This document shows, in pieces, positions 1 to 5,292 of a stretch of DNA of 6,628 bases (position 1 is the first letter of the stretch; every line of letters begins with the position of its first letter). The stretch is from Clostridiales bacterium UBA1775. Its GTDB lineage: Bacteria > Bacillota > Clostridia > Monoglobales > Firm-18. The translations under genes were made by a program, and so were the position numbers. Location: assembly GCA_002314595.1 (NCBI GenBank), contig DCGP01000015.1, positions 1 to 6,628 of the forward strand, given 5' to 3'. The notes below the pieces were generated by a model that worked only from the letters and a program-made list of their open reading frames with translations, was not told where the DNA came from and did no database searches.

Positions 1-2
1 AA

Positions 3-1871
3 ATAGCAACGAGATGGGCTTATAGGGAAGATGTTAACAACGGCAACAGTAGAATTGTTTTCTATAAAGGAAAACCATATATTATTGAAAAATTTGAAAG
101 TTTAGATTTTAAATATCAAGTTTATGGGACGATTTCAAATTATGATAAATTTATTAGATTTGTTAAGGAGAATAAAACTTATGATGAGCAGAGACGATTT
201 AGCAAAAGAAGTGATAAAAATCTTGATAAAAATAGAAAAATGGGTTTCGCTCCGAGAAGACGAGGAAGTGTTGATAATTCTTCAGATATCGTCAGAGAAA
301 ATATTGGAACAATTCAAAAAATGGATTCAATTAAAAATGGTGAACAACGAATTAAGAACCACGTCAACAGAAATATTGAACGAAACATCAAGAATAGGGA
401 AAATCCACAGAATTTAAAAAATGTTCCAAAGTTTTCAACAAATGTTGATATTGGTGGCAAAATAGGTAACGTCAACAAATATGATGACGATTTATTACAA
501 TCCATATCCCAAAGTCAAATGGAAAATATTCTTAATAGAGCTTTTAATGTATTTGACATCAAGAATTATTATGACGGTAAAATAAAAAACATTAAAGAAT
601 GGATTGAAGAGGTTGGAGCTGATGTCGTTGCTCTTCATATTGAATCCGACTATGCAATATACAACGTATTAAAAAGTTATCTTACAAATGAAGAATTTTT
701 TGACAATTACAGTGTTGAGGATTTGGTAAATGCATATTATGACTGCAAACTTGGTGATAGCAAAAAATCAAACACTCGTAATATTGATTTATCTAAAAAC
801 AACGATATTAAAGAAACAAAATTTTATTACCCACAGAAAATTGAAAATGCCAAAGAATTGTTTGATATTGCAAACCAAAGGGTTACAAACTCTAACAGAA
901 AAGAAGTTAACGAAGCAAGAGCAAAATTATTGTTGTTTGCACATACTGATGAAGGTCTTGAACAGTTAGGGCTTACAAAACAAGAGTTAAATAAAAAATT
1001 AAGAAGTTGGAGTGGATACACTGCTAATGCGATAGCAATGTCGAATAAATTAAACAAAAATGTTGCCGAAAGTAATAGATGGTCAGGTATAGAAAACACA
1101 TCTTGGATTAACAAATCTACAATTACAACAGACGATATTAGAAATGTTGTTAAAAGTGTTGATGGTGAATTTAGCGAATATCAAGCAAAGTATATAAGTG
1201 ATGCTTTACTTTCATTAGACACACACATAAATTGGAAATGGTTATCTATAAAGATATCAAGTAGCGATATTGCTGAATATAATAAATCAAAAAACAGCAG
1301 TAGCTGTAGAGGATATTATTCAAAAAATGATTCACAAATTGTAGTTGACGGAAGTTCAAAACATACTGTGTCTCACGAAATTGGACACGCGTTAGATAGT
1401 TTATGGGGTGCAGAAATTTCGAATTCCGATTCACCAGAATATCTTACTGAAATATTCAGAAGCTCAGTTGATAAAAATTATCTTGAATGGTATGATAATT
1501 TTAAAAATTTCCAAGCAAAGCTTTCAGAAAGGTCTGATATTAGTAGTGGTTATGCAGGAAACCAAAAAGAAACATTTGCAAGATTTATTTCGAGATTTTG
1601 CGAATGGACACAAAACATATCGGGAAATACAAATTGGACAGATAGTCATATTTATAACGATAAGTTTTCAGTAACTGATTACTACGATTTTGTAAAAATT
1701 CTTCAAGAAAAATCATATTTAGACGGAAAGTATAATACGGAATATAAGCCAAAAGTTCAAAAAAATCTTGACCTTTCAGCTACTTTATTATATAATGAAA
1801 ATGAAAGTGAGCAATACGGAGTAATGTGGACACTTGAAAGTGGTGCATTAAACAAAAAAGAAATTGCTTAA
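3..1871 (+). CDS. Phage/ICE-type large polyvalent protein with zincin-like HEIGH metallopeptidase domain (5' end outside window, ends at premature stop)
   Basis: The frame is open from base 3 to a TAA at 1869-1871 with no stop, so the 622 visible residues lack their true N-terminus; the internal ATG at 240 is not preceded by a ribosome binding site and should not be taken as the start. Residues about 80-140 are a basic, low-complexity linker (RRRG, many N/K/R). Residues about 300-380 form a helical region (EARAKLLLFAHTDEG). A zinc-peptidase-type motif HEIGH lies at residues 458-462, followed by ETFAR at 523-527, where the Glu is a plausible third zinc ligand. This arrangement is known from large multi-domain proteins of Firmicutes prophages and conjugative elements, often fused to portal or head-morphogenesis modules. 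The role is inferred: processing or host-takeover protease delivered with element DNA. Homologues continue beyond the stop, so this is probably a decaying gene. Family placement is by memory, not search. Confidence 0.6.
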   Translation: MATRWAYREDVNNGNSRIVFYKGKPYIIEKFESLDFKYQVYGTISNYDKFIRFVKENKTYDEQRRFSKRSDKNLDKNRKMGFAPRRRGSVDNSSDIVRENIGTIQKMDSIKNGEQRIKNHVNRNIERNIKNRENPQNLKNVPKFSTNVDIGGKIGNVNKYDDDLLQSISQSQMENILNRAFNVFDIKNYYDGKIKNIKEWIEEVGADVVALHIESDYAIYNVLKSYLTNEEFFDNYSVEDLVNAYYDCKLGDSKKSNTRNIDLSKNNDIKETKFYYPQKIENAKELFDIANQRVTNSNRKEVNEARAKLLLFAHTDEGLEQLGLTKQELNKKLRSWSGYTANAIAMSNKLNKNVAESNRWSGIENTSWINKSTITTDDIRNVVKSVDGEFSEYQAKYISDALLSLDTHINWKWLSIKISSSDIAEYNKSKNSSSCRGYYSKNDSQIVVDGSSKHTVSHEIGHALDSLWGAEISNSDSPEYLTEIFRSSVDKNYLEWYDNFKNFQAKLSERSDISSGYAGNQKETFARFISRFCEWTQNISGNTNWTDSHIYNDKFSVTDYYDFVKILQEKSYLDGKYNTEYKPKVQKNLDLSATLLYNENESEQYGVMWTLESGALNKKEIA

Positions 1872-2410
1872 TTTTACACAAAGGTTGCTGAAACTAAAAA
1901 GCAAAATTACAAGGATTATGTTGTATCAAATGACGGAGAATACATTTTCTCTGTTGGTAATAAATTGATTTATACAGATAGCGATTATGATTATCCGGAA
2001 ATAAGCAAAGTTATTACTTTTAATACAAATGATAACAGAATAATAGACCATGGAAAGGAAATGTTATACTATGCAGAACAACAAGGATATAAAATTGAAG
2101 AATTTATTGGAATTATCAAAGATGTGTATGGCAAAGAAATTATCCAAACAACAACTTACAGAAATTTTGTCTCCAATAGGCAAAGCGAAAACAGTAGAGG
2201 AAAAGGAAGAAATGGCAAAGAAAATTATTCCGATAGTAGAGAAAATGAAGTCAAACAGAGAGGAATAGCACCTACAAAAGAAACTAAATTCTCTATTAAA
2301 AACGAAAAGCTTGAAAAAGAAATGGAGAAGCTTGGCAAGAATGTTCCGAAGAAGGATTTAAAAGGTGAAACAGTAGAGGACAGATGGGTTGCAGAAAGAA
2401 CAGATGGCAA
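1872..2410 (+). pseudogene. C-terminal remainder of the polyvalent phage/ICE protein, cut off by an in-frame TAA
   Basis: This stretch is in the same frame as the upstream partial gene and stays open immediately after TAA 1869-1871. It begins FYTKVAETKKQNY and continues through GEYIFSVGNKLIYTD, a Gly/Arg/Asn-rich linker (NSRGKGRNGKENYSDSREN, about 2188-2244) and TKETKFSIKNEK (about 2275-2310). Such linkers ending in TKxTKFS are what I recall from C-terminal halves of these phage/conjugative-element proteins. There is no ATG with a good ribosome binding site near its beginning: the first candidate is a TTG at 1965 and the next an ATG at 2062. Independent translation is therefore doubtful. A single G-to-T change (GAA to TAA) would explain the break. 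The native protein seems to end its homology near 2400, where unrelated MerR-like sequence is joined. Confidence 0.55.
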
Positions 2411-2564
2411 CAAGGTTACTATTCTTGTACCGATGATATGCTTTCCTATCTTGGAGATATGTATACATCCGATGAAAAATACTATTGATGAAAAAGGTGG
2501 AAAAGGCACAGCTGATTTTACATCAATAGCAATTAAGAGTTATTTGGAAAACAAGAGAAAATAA
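2411..2564 (+). pseudogene. Relic of the C-terminal end of a MerR-family regulator with TipAS domain, frameshifted and fused to the element gene
   Basis: Two frames together spell the end of a TipAS ligand-binding domain. In one frame, 2402-2485 reads W-Q-Q-G-YYSC then TDDMLSYLGDMYTSDEKYY before a TGA at 2486-2488. In the frame of the upstream gene, 2484-2564 reads IDEKGGKGTADF then TSIAIKSYLENK and a TAA. From memory, the tail of MerR/TipAS proteins reads roughly YYxCTxEILxxLGxMYxxDERFxxNIDKxGGxGTAxFxxxAIxxYC, which matches both pieces in order. Relative to that pattern about 8 bases are missing near 2483, which causes the frame change. Nothing of the DNA-binding domain is present. The fragment cannot be functional; it marks a deletion join between a regulator gene and the phage-like gene. 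No database comparison was made. Confidence 0.5.
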
Positions 2565-2995
2565 AAAATTACTAAAAACATTATTATAATCCCACAAGCT
2601 ATAATAAAAGTACTACTGCAAGACTTGTTTGAACTATGAGAAATGTACGGTTTTTCATACTTGTTGTTAGAAGAATAATTGTTTTGTTTTAATGATTTGC
2701 GATATAACGAAAGTGGATCGGTTTGATTCTTAATCCTTGAATAAAAATTGTCAAGCCATACTTCATCTTCCGGGTTACACATATTTGATTCGTTATAATC
2801 AGGATCATGGGTGATTTTGTTACGTATCCAACGATAATGTTTTAATTTTTTTAAATCATTTTCCCAATTATTAACATAAAAAATGCCTTTTGAAACACTT
2901 TCCATTTCGTCAATATATGCACTGATTTTTCTGTCGTCGTTAAGAATTTCTCCACATAATTTTTCTAAATGTTTATATGAATCCATGAAGCTCAT
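2540..2995 (-). CDS. Membrane-anchored protein of unknown function with HEPN-like RNxxxH motif
   Basis: The protein has 151 residues. The start ATG at 2995-2993 follows a GTGAGG ribosome binding site at a suitable distance; a longer frame running up to 3133 would cross the tRNA gene and is rejected. The N-terminal 100 residues are predicted mostly helical (SYKHLEKLCGEI, YIDEMESV, WENDLKKLKHYRWIRNK). Residues 58-63, RNKITH, fit the R-N-x3-H signature of HEPN-superfamily RNases and related helical proteins. A polar Ser/Asn/Lys-rich linker at about 101-127 leads to one hydrophobic segment at 130-149 (IIACGIIIMFLVIFYFLLF) and a final SK. That predicts a tail-anchored protein with the helical domain in the cytoplasm. 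I recall similar short uncharacterised proteins in Clostridia. Its 3' end overlaps the MerR relic by 25 bases in convergent orientation. No obvious promoter lies between it and the tRNA, so read-through from the tRNA promoter is possible. Confidence 0.7.
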   Translation of the reverse strand: MSFMDSYKHLEKLCGEILNDDRKISAYIDEMESVSKGIFYVNNWENDLKKLKHYRWIRNKITHDPDYNESNMCNPEDEVWLDNFYSRIKNQTDPLSLYRKSLKQNNYSSNNKYEKPYISHSSNKSCSSTFIIACGIIIMFLVIFYFLLFSK

Positions 2996-2998
2996 AAA

Positions 2999-3007
2999 AT
3001 ATTCCTC
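2999..3007 (-). promoter_or_regulatory. Ribosome binding site that fixes the start of the minus-strand membrane protein
   Basis: On the minus strand the sequence reads AGTGAGGAATATTTTATG. The GTGAGG core sits about 8 bases before the ATG at 2995. This supports the 151-residue start over the longer upstream frame, whose first 46 codons would be read through the hairpin and tRNA-Ser. Confidence 0.6.
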
Positions 3008-3019
3008 ACTTTTTGTTAT

Positions 3020-3049
3020 AAGGTCGCAAACTGATAAGCTTGCGACCTT
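3020..3049. terminator. Perfect 10-bp hairpin just beyond the tRNA-Ser 3' end, possible terminator
   Basis: AAGGTCGCAA at 3020-3029 pairs perfectly with TTGCGACCTT at 3040-3049 around a 10-base loop. On the plus strand it is followed by TACTTTT, a weak U-tract, so it could stop transcripts coming from the left before they run antisense through the tRNA. On the minus strand, the direction of the tRNA, it is followed by ATAACAAAAAG, which lacks a U-run and makes a strong intrinsic terminator of the tRNA unlikely. It also lies in the presumed 5' leader of the minus-strand membrane protein. Confidence 0.5.
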
Positions 3050-3055
3050 TACTTT

Positions 3056-3147
3056 TGGCGGAGATGAGACGATTTGAACGCCCGCGCCGGCAGAACCGAC
3101 CTTTCGGATTTCGAATCCGACCCCTTCAACCACTTGGGTACATCTCC
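3056..3147 (-). tRNA. tRNA-Ser, anticodon CGA, with encoded CCA
   Basis: The minus strand folds as a class II tRNA. The acceptor stem is GGAGATG (3147-3141) pairing with CATCTCC (3066-3060), followed by discriminator G and an encoded CCA (3058-3056). The anticodon stem is TCGGA/TCCGA around the seven-base loop TTCGAAA, giving anticodon CGA, which reads the serine codon UCG. A long variable arm (AAGGTCGG...CCGGCGC region) is typical of tRNA-Ser, as is discriminator G. The T-loop TTCAAAT is present, with a GGGCG/CGTCT stem containing G-U pairs. The local GC content is much higher than its surroundings. It is transcribed away from the histidine operon and its 3' end faces the decayed mobile DNA. 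Confidence 0.96.
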
Positions 3148-3165
3148 AATTTTTATTATATAGAT

Positions 3166-3194
3166 ATTATACACCTAAAATTCAAAAAAGTAAA
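3166..3194 (-). promoter_or_regulatory. Sigma-A promoter of tRNA-Ser
   Basis: On the minus strand there is a perfect -10 box TATAAT (3171-3166) and a -35 box TTTACT (3194-3189, four of six consensus bases) separated by 17 bases. The predicted start is near 3159, about a dozen bases before the mature 5' end of the tRNA at 3147. The -35 boxes of this promoter and the divergent histidine promoter are only about 20 bases apart. Confidence 0.7.
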
Positions 3195-3211
3195 GAAAAA
3201 TTTGATAAAAT

Positions 3212-3224
3212 CCCTTGACAAGGG
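3212..3224. promoter_or_regulatory. Candidate operator: perfect palindrome CCCTTGaCAAGGG overlapping the -35 box
   Basis: CCCTTG (3212-3217) and CAAGGG (3219-3224) form a perfect inverted repeat around a single A. It covers the TTGACA -35 box at 3215-3220, so a dimeric protein bound here would block RNA polymerase. The first gene of the operon encodes a TrpR-family DNA-binding protein, the obvious candidate ligand. The assignment is inference: part of the palindrome is the -35 box itself, so some of the symmetry could be chance. Confidence 0.45.
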
Positions 3225-3243
3225 GGTTTATTTATGATACACT
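3215..3243 (+). promoter_or_regulatory. Sigma-A promoter of the histidine operon
   Basis: A perfect -35 box TTGACA (3215-3220) is followed after 17 bases by TACACT (3238-3243, four of six consensus bases), preceded by TG at 3235-3236 to give an extended -10 (TGATACACT). The predicted start is around 3250, leaving a leader of only about 40 bases before the first gene. That leaves no room for a T-box leader, so control is probably by a repressor at the promoter. Confidence 0.8.
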
Positions 3244-3253
3244 GTTTAGTATA
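3238..3253. promoter_or_regulatory. Second candidate operator: imperfect inverted repeat over the -10 box
   Basis: TACACT (3238-3243) and AGTATA (3248-3253) are inverted with five of six positions paired around GTTT. The repeat covers the -10 box and the predicted transcription start. ACT-N4-AGT resembles the spaced half-sites of known TrpR operators only loosely. It is a weaker candidate than the palindrome over the -35 box. Confidence 0.3.
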
Positions 3254-3276
3254 GTAAAGTGATAAAGCAATAAAGC

Positions 3277-3282
3277 GGGGTG
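3277..3282 (+). promoter_or_regulatory. Ribosome binding site deciding the start of the TrpR-family gene
   Basis: GGGGTG sits six bases before the ATG at 3289. The alternative GTG at 3280 lies inside this site, so it cannot use it and has no other upstream purine run at the right distance. The ATG at 3289 is preferred, giving a 93-residue protein. Confidence 0.65.
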
Positions 3283-3288
3283 CAAAAA

Positions 3289-3570
3289 ATGAAGAAAGAA
3301 TATAAGGATAATGTAAAGGATTTATGTCAGGCGATTAAAAGCTTGAAAAGTTGTGAAGAAATTGAAATGTTTTTAGAAGATTTATGCACAATAAATGAAC
3401 TTCAAGAAATGTCTCAAAGATACCAAGTTGCAAAGCTTTTGTATGCAAATGAAAATTATGCGAGTATCTGCGGAAAGGTTGGAGCAAGTACAGCGACAAT
3501 CAGCAGGGTTAAAAAGTGTTTGGACTATGGAAATGGTGGCTATAAAAACGCAATAGAAAGAGGTAAATAA
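3289..3570 (+). CDS. yerC: YerC/YecD-type TrpR-family transcriptional regulator, likely histidine operon repressor
   Basis: This 93-residue, almost entirely helical protein has the hallmarks of the YerC/YecD branch of the TrpR family: CEEIEMFLEDLCTINEL (about 22-38), MSQRYQVAKLL (41-51) and a helix-turn-helix YASICGKVGASTATISRVKK (57-76), followed by CLDYGNGGY (77-85). TrpR proteins bind DNA as intertwined dimers with a small amino-acid co-repressor. The length matches the family. I recall that a TrpR-family factor called HisR has been predicted to control histidine genes in Gram-positive bacteria; position at the head of this operon agrees with that, but the effector is inferred. It ends one base before the hisZ start and carries the hisZ ribosome binding site (AAAGAGG, 3557-3563) in its last codons. 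Palindromes in its own promoter suggest autoregulation. Confidence 0.9.
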   Translation: MKKEYKDNVKDLCQAIKSLKSCEEIEMFLEDLCTINELQEMSQRYQVAKLLYANENYASICGKVGASTATISRVKKCLDYGNGGYKNAIERGK

Positions 3571-3571
3571 G

Positions 3572-4663
3572 GTGTTTGATGAAACAGTATTAAGAAGTGA
3601 GGAAAAGGCAATATTTAAGCTTCGTTCACTTTATAGAAAATATGGTTATTTGCCATATAAAATGTGTAAATTTGAAGAATATGAACTGTATATCAGAAAC
3701 AAAGATTTTTTGGTAAGTGATAGAATTATATCTTTTAACGATACCAACGGGAAGCTTATGGCGTTAAAACCGGACGTTACGCTATCTATTATCAAGAATG
3801 GTGATGATGTAAGTGGCACAAAACAAAAGGTTTTTTATAATGAAAATGTTTACAGGGTTTCCTCAGGTACGCAGAGGTTTAAGGAAATAATGCAAACCGG
3901 TCTTGAATGTATCGGCGACATTGATATGTATGATGTTTATGAGGTTGTTACACTTGCTGCACAAAGTTTAATGCAAATTTCTGACGAGTTTGTCCTTGAA
4001 ATATCTCATCTTGGAATATTGTCAAAGCTTATAAATGATGCTTGTGAAAGAAAGAGCTTTGAAAAAAATGCTATAAAATATATTGCAGAAAAAAATGCTC
4101 ATGATTTATGCAAATTATGTGATGAATATGACGTTGAAGAACATAAAAAGGATAGACTTGTCAGTTTGATTTCAACCTATGGTCAACGTAACAAAGTAAT
4201 AGAAATGTTAAAAAATATTGTTGATGATGAATGTATTGGGGAAATTGAGACCTTGTCAAAAATGATGGATAATTTGCCATATTCATCAAAAATAATTTTT
4301 GATTTTTCCCTTGTTAACGATACAAACTACTACAATGGTTTTGTGTTAAAGGGCTTTGTTAATGGCGTTTGCGACAGCATTTTAGCCGGTGGTCAATACG
4401 ATAATATGATGAAGAAAATGGGCAGAAAGTCTAAGGCAATCGGTTTTGCAATTTACATTGACAGATTGGAGCAAATGACAAATGACCATAGTCAATATGA
4501 CGTTGATGCTATTATTGTTTATGATGATAAAACCTCTTTTGATGAAGTTGCAAGGTGCGTAGAAGAGGCTGTTAAAAACGGTAAAACAGTAACTGCACAA
4601 AAGAATATACCCGATGGGTTAAGGTATAAAGAGATAATTAAAATAGGAAAAGGTGAAAACTGA
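3572..4663 (+). CDS. hisZ: HisZ, ATP phosphoribosyltransferase regulatory subunit
   Basis: This 363-residue protein is a histidyl-tRNA synthetase catalytic-core paralogue that does not charge tRNA. It joins short-form HisG in a hetero-octamer and is required for activity and histidine feedback in step 1 of histidine synthesis. Class II synthetase-like segments are visible: MALKPDVTLSI (63-73), VYRVSSGTQRFKEIMQTGLECIG (93-115, motif 2 region with the conserved QTG-E), FDFSLVNDTNYYNGFVLKGF (243-262) and ILAGGQYDNMMKKMG with AIGFAIYIDRLE (270-300, motif 3 region). The tail 310-360 is a short remnant resembling the synthetase anticodon-binding fold (DAIIVYDD, EAVKNGKTV). Start is GTG at 3572 behind AAAGAGG, eight bases upstream. 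The stop TGA shares one base with the hisG ATG (TGATG), so translation is probably coupled. Confidence 0.95.
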   Translation: MFDETVLRSEEKAIFKLRSLYRKYGYLPYKMCKFEEYELYIRNKDFLVSDRIISFNDTNGKLMALKPDVTLSIIKNGDDVSGTKQKVFYNENVYRVSSGTQRFKEIMQTGLECIGDIDMYDVYEVVTLAAQSLMQISDEFVLEISHLGILSKLINDACERKSFEKNAIKYIAEKNAHDLCKLCDEYDVEEHKKDRLVSLISTYGQRNKVIEMLKNIVDDECIGEIETLSKMMDNLPYSSKIIFDFSLVNDTNYYNGFVLKGFVNGVCDSILAGGQYDNMMKKMGRKSKAIGFAIYIDRLEQMTNDHSQYDVDAIIVYDDKTSFDEVARCVEEAVKNGKTVTAQKNIPDGLRYKEIIKIGKGEN

Positions 4664-5292
4664 TGTTAAATATTGCTTTACCTAAGGGGAGATTAGGTGA
4701 AAAGGTTTATAATATGTTTGAAAAATCAGGCTTTGAATGTCCGGCAATAAAGGAAAACAACAGGAAGCTTGTGTTTGAAAATGCAGAAAAGGGGGTTAGA
4801 TACTTTTGGGTAAAACCCTCTGATGTATCAATATATGTTCAGCGAGGTGCAGCAGATATAGGTGTTGCAGGTAAAGATATTTTGTTGGAGTACGAGCCTG
4901 ATGTATATGAGCTTTTAGATTTAAATATCGGTAAATGCAATATGGCAGTTGCAGGGCCAAAGGATTTTTATGATGATGAAAATAAAACCCTTAGGGTTGC
5001 AACAAAGTTTACAAACATTGCATCAAATTACTATGCAAAAACAGGCAGGGATATTGATATTATAAAGCTTAACGGTTCAATTGAAATTGCACCAATTTTA
5101 GGGCTTTCCGATGTGATTGTGGATATTGTTGAAACCGGAGCAACATTAAAGGAAAACAATTTGGAGGTTAAAACAAAGTTTTTGCCGATTAGTGCAAGGT
5201 TAATTGCAAATAAGTCCTCCTTTAAGTTTAAAATGGAGCAAATTGAAGATGTTGTGAAGAAGATTGGGGAACAGGTGAATAACGATGATTAA
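4663..5292 (+). CDS. hisG: HisG, short-form ATP phosphoribosyltransferase catalytic subunit
   Basis: HisG joins ATP and phosphoribosyl pyrophosphate to form phosphoribosyl-ATP, the committed step of histidine synthesis in the cytoplasm. At 209 residues it is the short form, which lacks the C-terminal histidine-binding regulatory domain and depends on HisZ; this fits hisZ lying directly upstream. Typical segments are the N-terminal LNIALPKGRLGE (2-13), RGAADIGVAGKDIL (61-74), LRVATKFTNIASNYY (110-124) and the PRPP-binding signature DVIVDIVETGATLKEN (150-165). The start ATG overlaps the hisZ stop by one base and is preceded by AAGGTG seven bases upstream. The stop overlaps the hisD start by eight bases. 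No missing key residue is seen. Confidence 0.98.
   Translation: MLNIALPKGRLGEKVYNMFEKSGFECPAIKENNRKLVFENAEKGVRYFWVKPSDVSIYVQRGAADIGVAGKDILLEYEPDVYELLDLNIGKCNMAVAGPKDFYDDENKTLRVATKFTNIASNYYAKTGRDIDIIKLNGSIEIAPILGLSDVIVDIVETGATLKENNLEVKTKFLPISARLIANKSSFKFKMEQIEDVVKKIGEQVNNDD

Noticed and set aside
240..242. ATG at 240 as the true start of the large plus-strand gene
   Set aside because: The frame is open all the way to base 3, the upstream residues look coding, and no ribosome binding site precedes this ATG.
1869..1871. Stop-codon reassignment or programmed read-through of the TAA
   Set aside because: TAA is rarely recoded, the histidine genes in the same window use TAA as a normal stop, and no read-through signal is seen; simple decay explains it better.
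2050..2268. A 72-residue Lys-rich plus-strand reading frame that looks coding-like
   Set aside because: It lies in another frame of the polyvalent protein remainder, whose own frame carries the recognisable linker and TKETKFS motif; it has no family of its own.
2996..3133. Upstream extension of the minus-strand membrane protein to an ATG at 3133
   Set aside because: These 46 codons would be read through the hairpin and the tRNA-Ser gene; the ATG at 2995 has a proper ribosome binding site.
3280..3288. GTG at 3280 as the start of the TrpR-family regulator
   Set aside because: It overlaps the GGGGTG ribosome binding site that serves the ATG at 3289, and the extra three residues add nothing to the family match.
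3250..3288. A histidine T-box or riboswitch leader ahead of the operon
   Set aside because: The leader after the predicted start is only about 40 bases, far too short for a T-box, and no stem or NCCA-binding bulge is visible.
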